Shown here: positions 35,424 through 44,424 of the stretch, piece after piece | Position numbering within the stretch: position 1 is the first letter of the stretch | How the letters are laid out: every line of letters starts with the position of its first letter | Assembly: GCF_001730225.1 (NCBI RefSeq) | Contig: NZ_MIJE01000032.1 | Coordinates: 124,001 to 188,000 of the forward strand | From: Desulfuribacillus alkaliarsenatis | Lineage (GTDB): Bacteria > Bacillota > Bacilli > Desulfuribacillales > Desulfuribacillaceae | Reading direction: 5' to 3' | Length of the DNA stretch: 64,000 bases | Notes under the pieces: model-generated | What the model was told of the DNA's origin: nothing | What the model saw: the letters and a program-made list of their open reading frames with translations, nothing else | Databases searched by the model: none | Program-made: the position numbers and the translations under genes

Positions 35424-36125
35424 ATGTCAGGATTATTAGCAGCTTTGGGATTAATGTTTCGTGAAGTTTGGCTATTGTTTTCCTATATTAAGAACAACGC
35501 ATTCCCTTCACCATTAAATGCAGCGGAAGAGAAAAAAGCGTTAAAAAATTTCCGCAATGGTTGTGAAGCATCAAGAGAAAAATTAATTAAGCATAATTTA
35601 CGTTTAGTAGCACACATCGTCAAAAAATTTGAAAATACAAACGAAGATAACGATGATTTAATCTCTATTGGCACAATTGGTTTGATTAAGGCCATTAACA
35701 GTTACCAGATGAATAAAGGCACGAAGTTAGCAACCTACGCCGCCAGGTGTATTGAAAATGAGATTCTTATGCATTTACGCTCTACAAAGAAGACTAAGAA
35801 GGATGTTTCCCTCCACGACCCTATAGGTCACGATAAGGAGGGTAATGAAATTACGCTTATAGATGTGTTAAAAACAGAGGATTCAGAGGTAGCCGATGAA
35901 GTAGCCCTTACTTTAGAAAAGCAAAAAGTTATTGAGCATTTGGATATATTAAATCATAGAGAGCGGGAAGTAATAATAGCTCGTTATGGTATATATGGAG
36001 AAAAAGAAAGAACCCAAAGGGAAATTGCTAAAAAACTAGGTATCTCCCGTTCTTATGTTTCACGAATAGAAAAAAGAGCACTAAATAAAATGTTTAATGA
36101 GTACTATAAAAAACAATTAAGATAA
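35424..36125 (+). CDS. sigK: Sporulation sigma factor SigK precursor
   Basis: This is the 233-residue late mother-cell sigma factor. The first 20 residues ([20 protein letters not shown]) form the hydrophobic pro-peptide. Cleavage by the intramembrane protease SpoIVFB is expected near S20-Y21, by analogy with B. subtilis. [20 protein letters not shown] and [20 protein letters not shown] are region 2, and [18 protein letters not shown] is region 4.2. The gene is continuous, not split by a skin-like element. The ATG lies behind GGGAGG. It is the clearest evidence that the host forms endospores. It is divergent from the molybdenum hydroxylase operon. Confidence 0.96.
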   Translation: MSGLLAALGLMFREVWLLFSYIKNNAFPSPLNAAEEKKALKNFRNGCEASREKLIKHNLRLVAHIVKKFENTNEDNDDLISIGTIGLIKAINSYQMNKGTKLATYAARCIENEILMHLRSTKKTKKDVSLHDPIGHDKEGNEITLIDVLKTEDSEVADEVALTLEKQKVIEHLDILNHREREVIIARYGIYGEKERTQREIAKKLGISRSYVSRIEKRALNKMFNEYYKKQLR

Positions 36126-36695
36126 TCAGTGCTTTAAGTTTTTAAATTGATACATTTTTTTATCAGCTAATTTTATGTAGTCATTTACCGATAGGTTTTT
36201 ATTCAAAGGATATTCTACTATCCCATAACTAAGGCCTATCTTATATTTTTTTGCAGTTTTGTTGAAAGAATCAATCTTACCTCTTATTCTATTCCAAACC
36301 TCTTCTGCAGATTTCATATTGGTGTTTGGAAAAATTATAATAAACTCATCTCCAGCAAAACGGAAGGCAATATCATATTTTCTGATATTGTCTTTAATTA
36401 TGTTGACTGCATCAATAATCAAATTGTCACCTTCTATATGTCCAAAGGTATCATTGACTTTCTTTAATTCATCAATATCAACAAAGCATATTGTTAAAGG
36501 CTTTTTAGTTTCCTTGGTTAGTTCAATCTCTTGTGAAAGTAAAATAATTCCTTCTCTGCGATTAAGAATTTCTGTCATATCATCGCGCTGCGCATAATAT
36601 TTCCATTTCTCTAGCTCAAGCTTGGTTTTTTCTAATTCTTTATGCATTTTTTCAATTTCTTTTGAGAAGTCTTTATAATTTTGCTTTTGGTCCAA
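36126..36695 (-). CDS. Diguanylate cyclase (GGDEF domain, soluble)
   Basis: This 189-residue protein has an N-terminal coiled coil (about residues 8-35) and a single GGDEF domain that makes cyclic di-GMP. The active-site motif is AGDEF (RFAGDEFIII), a common functional variant of GGDEF. The inhibitory I-site RKYD is five residues upstream. FVDIDELKKVND supplies metal-binding residues. The start is set to TTG at 36695, six bases behind GAGGTG; a GTG three codons earlier sits in that site. Its stop abuts the stop of sigK with no bases between. It has no sensor or membrane segment. Confidence 0.9.
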   Translation of the reverse strand: MDQKQNYKDFSKEIEKMHKELEKTKLELEKWKYYAQRDDMTEILNRREGIILLSQEIELTKETKKPLTICFVDIDELKKVNDTFGHIEGDNLIIDAVNIIKDNIRKYDIAFRFAGDEFIIIFPNTNMKSAEEVWNRIRGKIDSFNKTAKKYKIGLSYGIVEYPLNKNLSVNDYIKLADKKMYQFKNLKH

Positions 36696-36769
36696 GCTAA
36701 TCACCTCAATTCAAAACAATACTATCTTTATATTATAATATACATAATGTCAAAGTTTGTTGAATTTTA

Positions 36770-38548
36770 TCAGTCAGAAATATATTTTACGATATCAGAA
36801 AAAATATTGATTGACGTTCCTGTTTGTTCCCAGGAAGCTACGTCCTCAATGATTATAGCTATTGAGTATTGTGGATATTTATCTGGGAAGTATCCTGTAA
36901 ACCAGCGATTTACTCTGCCTGTTTTGCCAATCTCAGCAGTGCCCGTTTTGCCAGCAGCAGCTATTCCTTTTGTATGAAGTTGACTAGCTGTGCCATCTTC
37001 TACAACGGCTGCTAATAGCCGTTGCAATTGATAGTAGCTGTGTCTGCCGATGTTATTTGTAACTGATTTATTATTATATTTATGAATAGTATGACCACTT
37101 TTACTCTGTAATTCACTTACAATTCGAGGTTGGTTGTGTTTACCATAGTTGGCGATGATAGCCATCATATTCGCTGCTTGTATTGGCGTCATCCGCACAT
37201 CCTGCTGACCTATACCCGTATTAGCCAATAATTGCTGATTTTCACCCTTGACTTGAAATATAGAACCTTCCTCTTCGTTATAAAGCTGTAGGCGGTTCAT
37301 ATTTAGGTCGTAGTAGCTAACTACATCACCCAAACCTAGTGCATTAGCGTATTTGAGAATATTCTCTCTGCCTAATTTAATAGCAAGCTGAGCAAATGTG
37401 GTGTTACATGACTCTGCAAATGCCCTTAGTAATGTTAAATCTCCATGCTCTTTCCAGCACTGCAAGCTTTGGCCGTTTGTAAACTCTAAACTACCACTAC
37501 AATAAAATTGATCATGTATAGTTGCTATCCCCTCTTCTAGAACACCGAGTGCTATAACTGTTTTAAAGACTGAGCCTGGGAAGCTTGCCGTCGTAGCACG
37601 ATTTCTCGTATTTTCATATTCATCCATTATAATTTGATTCGGATTATAATCAGGTCGACTTGCCATTGCTACAATATCTCCAGTATTAACTTCTAAAACT
37701 ACTATCGCACCTTTCTCAACATTATATTTATCTAATAAACGCTCACTATATTCCTGCAAATTATAGTCTAAAGTAGTTATAATGTTTAAGGGTCTATGTT
37801 GATTTTGATTGCCTTGTATATTCATTCCAAGTCCATAGAATGGATGTAAATTCAAATTTCGATCCTGATATATGTAATAAGAAAGATATTTAGCACCTTC
37901 ACTTTTAATCTCTAGCTCATAGTTATACTCTAGACCTTTTTTTCCTACAACATCAGTCACACTATATACTCCTGCAGCCAAATACTCAGCAAAATTAGCA
38001 TTTATTAACGCCGAATCTTCACCGATGAAGCCTACTATATGCTTAGCAATCATATCTTCTGGGTAGCGTTCTTTTGCATCAACAAACATTGCACCTGACA
38101 AATTAATGTCCTTAATTTCATTAATTAAATTAGTATTAATATCTATAATTTGATTATTAATCGTCAGTAATTGCGGATAACTGATGTTTGTAATTTTATT
38201 TAATAACAGTGCCTCATCAATTTCTAATACAATTGCAAGCTCTCTGATTTTGTAATCTTCTGTTGTTATGTCTAATCTTCTAGGTAGTAATAATAACGCG
38301 AGTTTTTCCCTTCCAGTTATCGGGGTATAATCACGGGCTAAAACATCTCCACGCCCAATGTCTAATAAAACGCTTCTAGATCTTTGCTCAATTGAATTGG
38401 CTACCAAGTCCACTCCTTGATACCTGCCGCTAGAAACTATTTGTATATATCCCAAATGTATTATAATCGCAACTAGGCTCGCGCTAATAATAAATAATAG
38501 TAAAATTATACGCCGAATATGAAATAGACGCGACGACTCATTAACCAT
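36770..38548 (-). CDS. Class B penicillin-binding protein, PbpI/YrrR-like
   Basis: This 592-residue transpeptidase has an N-terminal membrane anchor (about 11-35), a dimerisation domain and a C-terminal catalytic domain. Active-site motifs are SVFK (S326, K329), SCN and KTGTAE. It cross-links peptidoglycan outside the membrane. In Bacillus the class B protein PbpI (YrrR, PBP4b) lies in the same neighbourhood, downstream of yrrO. Sequence features such as QRSRSVLLDIGRGDVL fit it, so I take it as the counterpart. The start codon is only eight bases after the 3' arm of the preceding terminator hairpin. SpoVD- or Pbp2-like roles remain possible. Confidence 0.88.
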   Translation of the reverse strand: MVNESSRLFHIRRIILLLFIISASLVAIIIHLGYIQIVSSGRYQGVDLVANSIEQRSRSVLLDIGRGDVLARDYTPITGREKLALLLLPRRLDITTEDYKIRELAIVLEIDEALLLNKITNISYPQLLTINNQIIDINTNLINEIKDINLSGAMFVDAKERYPEDMIAKHIVGFIGEDSALINANFAEYLAAGVYSVTDVVGKKGLEYNYELEIKSEGAKYLSYYIYQDRNLNLHPFYGLGMNIQGNQNQHRPLNIITTLDYNLQEYSERLLDKYNVEKGAIVVLEVNTGDIVAMASRPDYNPNQIIMDEYENTRNRATTASFPGSVFKTVIALGVLEEGIATIHDQFYCSGSLEFTNGQSLQCWKEHGDLTLLRAFAESCNTTFAQLAIKLGRENILKYANALGLGDVVSYYDLNMNRLQLYNEEEGSIFQVKGENQQLLANTGIGQQDVRMTPIQAANMMAIIANYGKHNQPRIVSELQSKSGHTIHKYNNKSVTNNIGRHSYYQLQRLLAAVVEDGTASQLHTKGIAAAGKTGTAEIGKTGRVNRWFTGYFPDKYPQYSIAIIIEDVASWEQTGTSINIFSDIVKYISD

Positions 38549-38556
38549 AAAATAAA

Positions 38557-38597
38557 CCCCCTAATATAATCACAGTATGACCATACTTATTAGGGGG
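38557..38597 (-). terminator. Terminator between trhP-like gene and pbpI-like gene
   Basis: CCCCCTAATA (38557-38566) pairs with TATTAGGGGG (38588-38597), and an inner AGTATG/CATACT stem extends it. On the minus strand GGGGG is followed by TTTATTTT and then the pbpI ATG, so the GGGGG arm is also the only plausible ribosome binding site of that gene. Confidence 0.8.
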
Positions 38598-38604
38598 TAA
38601 ACAG

Positions 38605-39837
38605 CTATAGATTTTCTTTTCGCATTAAATAGTTAGCTTCAACGGGCTGGGCCATTTTCAACTGTAGTATTTCTAAAGGATGGGGAGCAACCTCCACTGG
38701 CTCTCCATTGTCATTATATAATTCCTCTACTATTTGGCTGAAAAACACACCACCTGGGCCAATAATCTCTATCTCATCACCTATCCTAAAATGGTTTCTT
38801 TGCTCTATTATAGCTAACTGAGTAAGTGGGTCATATTCAAGAACCATACCAATAAAATCATATTTTCTAAGCTTCTCCCCAGGTTTGTACATTTGCTCGT
38901 TATGTGTCGGATGTGCAAAATAAAAGCCTGTGCTGAGCGGTCGATGGGACGCTTTCTGTATTTCTTTAATCCAATCAGGATTCAATTTAAAGTTATCAGG
39001 ATTAGAGTAGAAATTGTCTATTGCTTGTCGATACACGTTCGTAACCGTAGCAACATAATGAATACTCTTCATTCTTCCCTCTATCTTAAAACTTTTAACA
39101 CCAGCTTGTATTAACTGCGGAATATATTCTACCATACAAAGATCCCGTGAATTCATTATATAGTGTCCTTCAGTTGTTACTATTTGATTCTGTTGGTTAT
39201 TAGCCTGTACGCGATAGTTCCATCTGCACGATTGTGCACAGCCTCCCCGGTTTGCATCTCGATTAGCCATATAATTTGATAGCAAACAGCGCCCCGAATA
39301 GGCCACACACATCGCACCATGAATAAAACATTCAAGCTCAACTTTAACCTGTTGACCAATTTCACTAATCTCTTCAAAGCTTAATTCCCGTGCCAATACA
39401 ACACGTTCAATTCCTGCTTCTGCCCAAAATCTAACTGTTTCATAATTAGTCGTACTCATTTGCGTGCTAACATGTAAAGGCACGTTAGGTATGACTTCCT
39501 TGGCCGCTAAATAAACAGCTGGATCAGCAAATATAATTGCGTCTATCCCTGTTTCTTCTATACCTATAAGATAATCTTTTAAATTCTTAAGATCTTCATT
39601 ATGACAAATCATATTAGCGGCAACATACACCTTAGCTCCGTGTTTATGGGCGAATTCTACTCCTTCGCGCATATCATCTTTACTAAAGTTACCTGCTGCT
39701 TTGCGTAAGCCAAACTGTTCACCAGCAATATAGACAGCATCAGCACCATAGCGAATAGCAATTTTTAATTTTTCAAGATTGCCTGCAGGAGCTAGCAACT
39801 CAGGCTTATCATTGTTGTGTTGTAGCATATGTATCAC
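38605..39837 (-). CDS. trhP: U32 family tRNA hydroxylase-type protein (TrhP/YrrO-like)
   Basis: This 410-residue U32 'peptidase' family protein belongs to the group now known to hydroxylate uridine 34 of tRNAs (ho5U), with prephenate needed. It opens with ELLAPAGNLEKLKIAIRYGAD. The Cys cluster is CFIHGAMCVAYSGRCLLSNY followed by GGCAQSCRW, and SFKIEGRMKS follows. Its start overlaps the trmR stop by four bases (ATGA), pairing hydroxylation with the methylation step that makes mo5U. Bacillus has two U32 genes here (yrrN and yrrO); only one is present in this window, closest to yrrO in length. Confidence 0.88.
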   Translation of the reverse strand: MIHMLQHNNDKPELLAPAGNLEKLKIAIRYGADAVYIAGEQFGLRKAAGNFSKDDMREGVEFAHKHGAKVYVAANMICHNEDLKNLKDYLIGIEETGIDAIIFADPAVYLAAKEVIPNVPLHVSTQMSTTNYETVRFWAEAGIERVVLARELSFEEISEIGQQVKVELECFIHGAMCVAYSGRCLLSNYMANRDANRGGCAQSCRWNYRVQANNQQNQIVTTEGHYIMNSRDLCMVEYIPQLIQAGVKSFKIEGRMKSIHYVATVTNVYRQAIDNFYSNPDNFKLNPDWIKEIQKASHRPLSTGFYFAHPTHNEQMYKPGEKLRKYDFIGMVLEYDPLTQLAIIEQRNHFRIGDEIEIIGPGGVFFSQIVEELYNDNGEPVEVAPHPLEILQLKMAQPVEANYLMRKENL

Positions 39838-40484
39838 CTCTTAATACTGACGGATAGTCCGTCGCCAATTGAATAGAAAGTAGTTTGCCAGCCATCATTA
39901 TTTTTAAGCATGTGATTGTATGCTTGTATCTTTTTAACTAATGGTGCCAGCTTCTTAGTAGGTGCCTTTATTCCCGCAACCATCCCATGAAAAAACACAT
40001 TATCTGTTATTACAATCGAACCCTTGTCAGTCATTGCATCTATTTCTTGAAAATATTTTTTATATTGACCTTTAGCCGCATCTATAAACACTAAATCAAA
40101 GTTATACTGTTTTGCTAATGTTGGGAGAATATCATTGGCATCTCCGTGATGTACCCGTACCCGTTTATCATACCCCAAATCTGCAAACAGACCCCTTGAA
40201 CGCTTAACTCTATCTTCATCAATCTCAATTGTATCTATCTGAGCCTCACTATTATCATGAAACCACAATGTTGAGTAACCAATGGCTGTCCCAACCTCTA
40301 GAATGTTTTGAGGTTTATATAGGGAGCAGATTAATCGTAAGAAGTATCCAGTCTCTTCAGGGATAATAGGTATTTTTTCTGCAATCGCTATTTCCTCAAG
40401 TTTTGTGTATGTCTCAGTTCTTGCAGGTTGAATAGTTCTCATATATTTAATTAAATCTTCATTTATCATGATTAAACCACCCAC
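39834..40484 (-). CDS. trmR: tRNA 5-hydroxyuridine methyltransferase (TrmR/YrrM-like)
   Basis: This 216-residue O-methyltransferase (family 3, COMT-like) has the SAM-binding motif ILEVGTAIGYSTLW. VFIDAAKGQYKKYF holds the conserved metal-binding Asp, and a later motif is ITDNVFFHG. In Bacillus the orthologue YrrM/TrmR methylates ho5U34 to 5-methoxyuridine. The overlap with the trhP-like gene and the conserved location between mltG and U32 genes support the same job. ATG follows a GTGGGTGG stretch, a weak match to the ribosome binding site. Confidence 0.88.
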   Translation of the reverse strand: MGGLIMINEDLIKYMRTIQPARTETYTKLEEIAIAEKIPIIPEETGYFLRLICSLYKPQNILEVGTAIGYSTLWFHDNSEAQIDTIEIDEDRVKRSRGLFADLGYDKRVRVHHGDANDILPTLAKQYNFDLVFIDAAKGQYKKYFQEIDAMTDKGSIVITDNVFFHGMVAGIKAPTKKLAPLVKKIQAYNHMLKNNDGWQTTFYSIGDGLSVSIKR

Positions 40485-40610
40485 TATATAGTTATTATTA
40501 ATATTTAAAAGTAAGGCTAAGCCATCTAAAGTACGAAATATAATATATCACATTTTACCAAGACTTACGAATCTCTTTTTAATACAAAAATTAATACAAA
40601 AATAATACAA

Positions 40611-40653
40611 AAAGATAGTAAAGAATCTTTTAACAAGTTTCTTTACTATCTTT
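40611..40653 (-). terminator. Terminator of the chemoreceptor gene
   Basis: AAAGATAGTAAAGAA (40611-40625) pairs with TTCTTTACTATCTTT (40639-40653), and a T run follows on the minus strand. Upstream A-rich repeats of AATACAAAAA (40581-40612) precede it. Confidence 0.85.
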
Positions 40654-40671
40654 AGACTTATTTAGAACACA

Positions 40672-42366
40672 TTAACATTCAAAACAATCTACTTTTTCTT
40701 TTAGGTCTTGTGCTATTTTTGTTAATTGTGAAACAGTAGCACTTATTTCTTGTAATGTTGCACTTTGTTCCTCAGACATCGAAGCCATTGTTTGTGTGCC
40801 ATCAGCAGTCTCTTTGGCTACATCGTTTACGACTTCAATTTTCTCTACGAGATTTCTACTAACCTGCTGAATGTTTTGAACTGAGTCGCTAATGTCCTTA
40901 ACTTTTACGCTAACTTCGTTCGAGGAGTTGCGTAACTCTTCGAAGAAACTACTAGCCTGCCTTACACTAGCTACCCCTTCTTCAATACTAACAACATTGC
41001 TTTCTACTTCTTTAACCGCATCATCTATCTCTAGTTGAATGTCTTTAACAAGGTTAGCAATCTGACCAGTTGCTTGGGACGATTGCTCTGCTAGCTTACG
41101 AACCTCATCTGCTACGACCGCAAAGCCTCGACCATGTTCACCAGCTCTTGCTGCTTCAATACTTGCATTTAATGCTAATAGGTTGGTCTGCTCTGCTATG
41201 TTCGAAATCATGCTAATAATGTTACCGATTTCTTCTGAACGTTGACCTAGGTTTTTCATCTTATCTGCTGTGTCATGACTCTTATCGTTAATTTGTTCCA
41301 TTTGGGAAATGGAACTCTCAATTTTGACCTTACCACTATCAGCAATTTCAACAGATTTATACGAACTATCATAAGCTTCAGAAGCATTTTCAGATATTCT
41401 TACGATACCCGTATTGATATCTGACACTATATTAACCGTTTCATCTACGGCACTTGTTTGGCTGTTGGCGCCATCAGATATCTGGTCAACTGTTGCTGCC
41501 ATATGCTCACTGGCTTTAGCTTGTTCACTTGATGCTGCATCTAAATCCTTTGCCGATACTAAGACTGTCTCAACACTGTGATTAACATCCTTAATCAAAT
41601 TGCCTAATTCATCAATCATACTGTTATATGATTTTGCTAATTCACCTATTTCGTCGTTACGATTTAATTCAATTCTGTGCTTGAAATTCTTATTCTCAGC
41701 ATGCTTAATTCCTTCACTAATCTTAGCAATTGCCCTTGCGAAGTTAGTTGAAACCCTCATAGCCTGTAACATAGAAACAATGATTGCACCTAACGCAATA
41801 TAAATCATACCTCTCTGAGCGTTCCAAATCATATCAGTAACGAATTCCCTAGAAGCACCAACATACCAAATACCAATAATGTCGCCATCTGCGTCTCTAA
41901 TCGGCTCATAAGCAGTCTGATAGGTGTGACCAACAACATCTGCTTCTCCCACAAAGGTCTCTCCACGGTTTAATACAGCATTCCCAACCACATCTGAGAT
42001 TTGTGTCCCTACTGCTCTATTGCCTTCAAGGGTAATTACATTTGTTGTTACCCTTGTGTCCCCAAGAAAGATAGTAACTGTATTTCCTGTAAGCTCACCA
42101 ATGTAATCAACAATTTCAAAATTCTCATTCATTCGTACATCGCCTTTAAATAGTTCCCCGTCTCTAATATTCCACGGCCCTGGATATGTTGCATCTATAA
42201 TTGCTCGACCAGTAGCCAAATCAGAGGTTACTTTGGTTAATGCAGCATGTTCCCCACTATCCTGTAATACAAATTGTAAGAATCCCATAACGATTGCCAT
42301 ATTCACAATAACTACCATGGTTATAGCTAATAAAATCTTGCCTCGTAAGCCTTTAAACATTCTCAT
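40672..42366 (-). CDS. Methyl-accepting chemotaxis protein with single Cache domain
   Basis: This 564-residue chemoreceptor has a first membrane helix at about 12-32. An extracellular Cache-type sensing domain follows (about 33-180, with [16 protein letters not shown] and [12 protein letters not shown]). A second helix lies near 187-205, then a HAMP domain and a long cytoplasmic coiled coil. The signalling tip is [34 protein letters not shown] (recognised in parts), the highly conserved CheA/CheW contact. The ligand is unknown; small organic acids are common for this Cache type. It interrupts the otherwise conserved mltG-trmR order and carries its own terminator. Confidence 0.94.
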   Translation of the reverse strand: MRMFKGLRGKILLAITMVVIVNMAIVMGFLQFVLQDSGEHAALTKVTSDLATGRAIIDATYPGPWNIRDGELFKGDVRMNENFEIVDYIGELTGNTVTIFLGDTRVTTNVITLEGNRAVGTQISDVVGNAVLNRGETFVGEADVVGHTYQTAYEPIRDADGDIIGIWYVGASREFVTDMIWNAQRGMIYIALGAIIVSMLQAMRVSTNFARAIAKISEGIKHAENKNFKHRIELNRNDEIGELAKSYNSMIDELGNLIKDVNHSVETVLVSAKDLDAASSEQAKASEHMAATVDQISDGANSQTSAVDETVNIVSDINTGIVRISENASEAYDSSYKSVEIADSGKVKIESSISQMEQINDKSHDTADKMKNLGQRSEEIGNIISMISNIAEQTNLLALNASIEAARAGEHGRGFAVVADEVRKLAEQSSQATGQIANLVKDIQLEIDDAVKEVESNVVSIEEGVASVRQASSFFEELRNSSNEVSVKVKDISDSVQNIQQVSRNLVEKIEVVNDVAKETADGTQTMASMSEEQSATLQEISATVSQLTKIAQDLKEKVDCFEC

Positions 42367-42427
42367 TTCCTCTATTCCTCCTCGCCAACTATTATTAGTT
42401 TTGCTGCATTAAAGATTAGCGTATCTA

Positions 42428-43474
42428 CTACCACGATCCTCGGCTCATCGCATCATTACTTCTATGCTCGGCGTATGTCTTTGAAAAATGATGTTCATTT
42501 GTACCGTCTTTCTTAGTTACAAAGAAATAGTAATCATGTTGTTCAGGGAAAATTGTCCCCTTTAAGGAAGCTCTACCTGGATTAGCTATAGGTGCAGGTG
42601 GTAAACCTTCGTTCTTATAAGTATTAAATGGACTGTTTACTTCTAAATCAGCAAATGTAATAATCTCCCTTTGTTTACCTAGAGCATATTGAACTGTAGC
42701 ACAGGATTCAAGCTTCCAAGCAGACTCTAGTCGATTATGGAACACCCCTGCAATTATTGGTCTTTCAAAGTCTACCACAGCTTCACGTTCAACAATCGCG
42801 GCCAATATTACAGCCTCATATACAGTTAAACCTATTTCATTTAGTATAGTTTTCCATTCTGGCTTAAATTCAAGTTCAAACTGCCGTAGCATTCTTATTA
42901 TTATTTCTTCCTCAGAAACACCCTTAAGCATTTCGTAGGTTTCTGGAAATAGAAATCCTTCTAAGGTGTAATTAGCTTTTGTATCCTCAGGAATTTCATC
43001 TATGAACCAAAAGTCGTAGTCTCGACTATTTGCTGCCTGTAGAAATTTTTCCTCGTCTATAATACCTTCATTGGCTAACTTCCTAGCTGTCTGCTCGATA
43101 GTATAACCTTCAGGTACTGTAAAACGAATCGTTTCTTTAGCAACAACATTCCCACTCGACAGAGCATATAATAAATCGTCAACTGTAGAACCTTGCTGTA
43201 GCTGATAATCTCCAGCTATAATTTGAATGCCTTCATGCTGCCAACGAATATAGTAAGCAAGCATTTCAGCGTTTCGAATCAATTCATGCTCCTCTAAAAT
43301 TATCGTAGCGTTTCTCACAGAAGATCCAGCAGGAATATGAACTTCTATAATTTCATTACCTTCAACAGGCTCAAGCTGGTTCCAAAAGTATTGGTAAACA
43401 AAATAGCTCCCACTGCCAATTACCAGTATAAGTGTAGCAATCACAATCAAAGCAACTCTAATATATTTATTCAT
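42428..43474 (-). CDS. mltG: Endolytic murein transglycosylase MltG
   Basis: This 348-residue protein has a short cytoplasmic tail, one membrane helix (about 7-29), a LysM-like domain and the YceG/MltG catalytic domain. The catalytic Glu lies in LAAIVEREAVV, and the ANPGRASLKG segment (AxPGxxSLxA) is diagnostic. The start is ATG at 43474, eight bases behind GGAG; the TTG two codons upstream sits nearer the site. It cleaves nascent glycan strands outside the membrane. Gene order with ruvX and yrzB matches Bacillus. Confidence 0.94.
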   Translation of the reverse strand: MNKYIRVALIVIATLILVIGSGSYFVYQYFWNQLEPVEGNEIIEVHIPAGSSVRNATIILEEHELIRNAEMLAYYIRWQHEGIQIIAGDYQLQQGSTVDDLLYALSSGNVVAKETIRFTVPEGYTIEQTARKLANEGIIDEEKFLQAANSRDYDFWFIDEIPEDTKANYTLEGFLFPETYEMLKGVSEEEIIIRMLRQFELEFKPEWKTILNEIGLTVYEAVILAAIVEREAVVDFERPIIAGVFHNRLESAWKLESCATVQYALGKQREIITFADLEVNSPFNTYKNEGLPPAPIANPGRASLKGTIFPEQHDYYFFVTKKDGTNEHHFSKTYAEHRSNDAMSRGSW

Positions 43475-43582
43475 TTTCAAATCTCCTTAGTAGTAATAGT
43501 ACCATAAATATTTCATAAATTGACTATGATTTTATACTTTTTTATTTTTTAAACTTTAATTGATATTTTACCACACTTATTA

Positions 43583-43609
43583 GAAAAAGGGCGCAATTAT
43601 GCGCCCTTT
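43583..43609 (-). terminator. Terminator after the DUF1292 gene
   Basis: AAAGGGCGCA (43586-43595) and TGCGCCCTTT (43600-43609) form a GC-rich stem with an ATTA loop. On the minus strand the stem is followed by TTTTT. Confidence 0.9.
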
Positions 43610-43634
43610 CCGTATTGAAAAATTTGTATTAAAA

Positions 43635-43946
43635 TTAGTCTTGCTCTTCTTCATCAACGAGTTTATCGTATTCAGCCGCAACTCTATCCCATTCTGCATC
43701 ATCTTCAATTTCTTGAAGTATATCATTACCATCTTCATCTTGAGCAATTCTTAAGATAATAGCTTCTTCCTCAATTTCTTCATCAACGTCTGTTGCTTCT
43801 GGTTGAATTAATGGTAACAGTACAGCATAGTTAACTTCTTCAACTTCTAAAATAGTAAGTAACTCAAACTCATGCTCGTTTCCTTCTTCGTCTGTTAATA
43901 CTACTGTTGATTCTTCATGCTCATGATCATGCTCGTGGTTTGTCAT
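43635..43946 (-). CDS. yrzB: DUF1292 protein (YrzB-like)
   Basis: This 103-residue, very acidic protein is found next to ruvX in most Bacillota; its function is unknown. It has the DUF1292 pattern of VVLTDEEGNEHEFELLTILE followed by a repeated acidic strand. The N-terminus TNHEHDHEHEE is His- and Glu-rich and could bind metal, which is inference. The start is ATG at 43946, six bases behind GAGGTG; a GTG upstream overlaps the site. It lies 14 bases after ruvX and is followed by a strong terminator. Confidence 0.9.
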   Translation of the reverse strand: MTNHEHDHEHEESTVVLTDEEGNEHEFELLTILEVEEVNYAVLLPLIQPEATDVDEEIEEEAIILRIAQDEDGNDILQEIEDDAEWDRVAAEYDKLVDEEEQD

Positions 43947-43960
43947 AAATATCACCTCTT

Positions 43961-44377
43961 CTATTTTGCTTGTTGGGTATCTAGGTACCCTTGTAATATA
44001 ATCACGGCCGCCATTTTATCTATAACCTGCTTCCGCTTCTTACGACTAACATCTGCGGCAAGCAATGTTCTTTCAGCAGCAACCGTTGATAACCTTTCGT
44101 CCCAGTAGATAACTGGTATGCCTAACTCATTTGCGATAGTCGTGCCTAGCTCTTGTACCAATTCTGCCCTAGGTCCTAGTGTTCCATTCATATTTTTAGG
44201 AAGACCAGCAACAATTCTTTCTACTTCATATTGCTCTTTTATTTCCTGTAAACGCCGTAAATCATCTGCAAGTTTTTTTCTGTGAATTGTTTCTAGTCCT
44301 TGAGCAGTCCATAGCATTTCATCACTAAGTGCAACGCCAATTGTCTTATCGCCTATGTCTAATCCCATAATCCTCAT
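43961..44377 (-). CDS. ruvX: Putative pre-16S rRNA nuclease RuvX/YqgF
   Basis: This 138-residue protein has an RNase H-like fold. [17 protein letters not shown] carries the first catalytic Asp, [13 protein letters not shown] follows, and YWDERLST and [14 protein letters not shown] hold the remaining acidic residues. In E. coli it processes the 5' end of 16S rRNA. The B. subtilis counterpart is yrrK. It stands in the ireB-ruvX-yrzB order, here with an aldo/keto reductase inserted before it. Confidence 0.94.
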   Translation of the reverse strand: MRIMGLDIGDKTIGVALSDEMLWTAQGLETIHRKKLADDLRRLQEIKEQYEVERIVAGLPKNMNGTLGPRAELVQELGTTIANELGIPVIYWDERLSTVAAERTLLAADVSRKKRKQVIDKMAAVIILQGYLDTQQAK

Positions 44378-44424
44378 AATTAGTATACTCCTCTGGCATC
44401 AATCTAAAACCATAAAACTAGTAA

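Noticed and set aside
40581-40612. A-rich repeats of AATACAAAAA
   Set aside because: Three short, imperfect copies in AT-rich intergenic DNA next to a terminator; no evidence of function.
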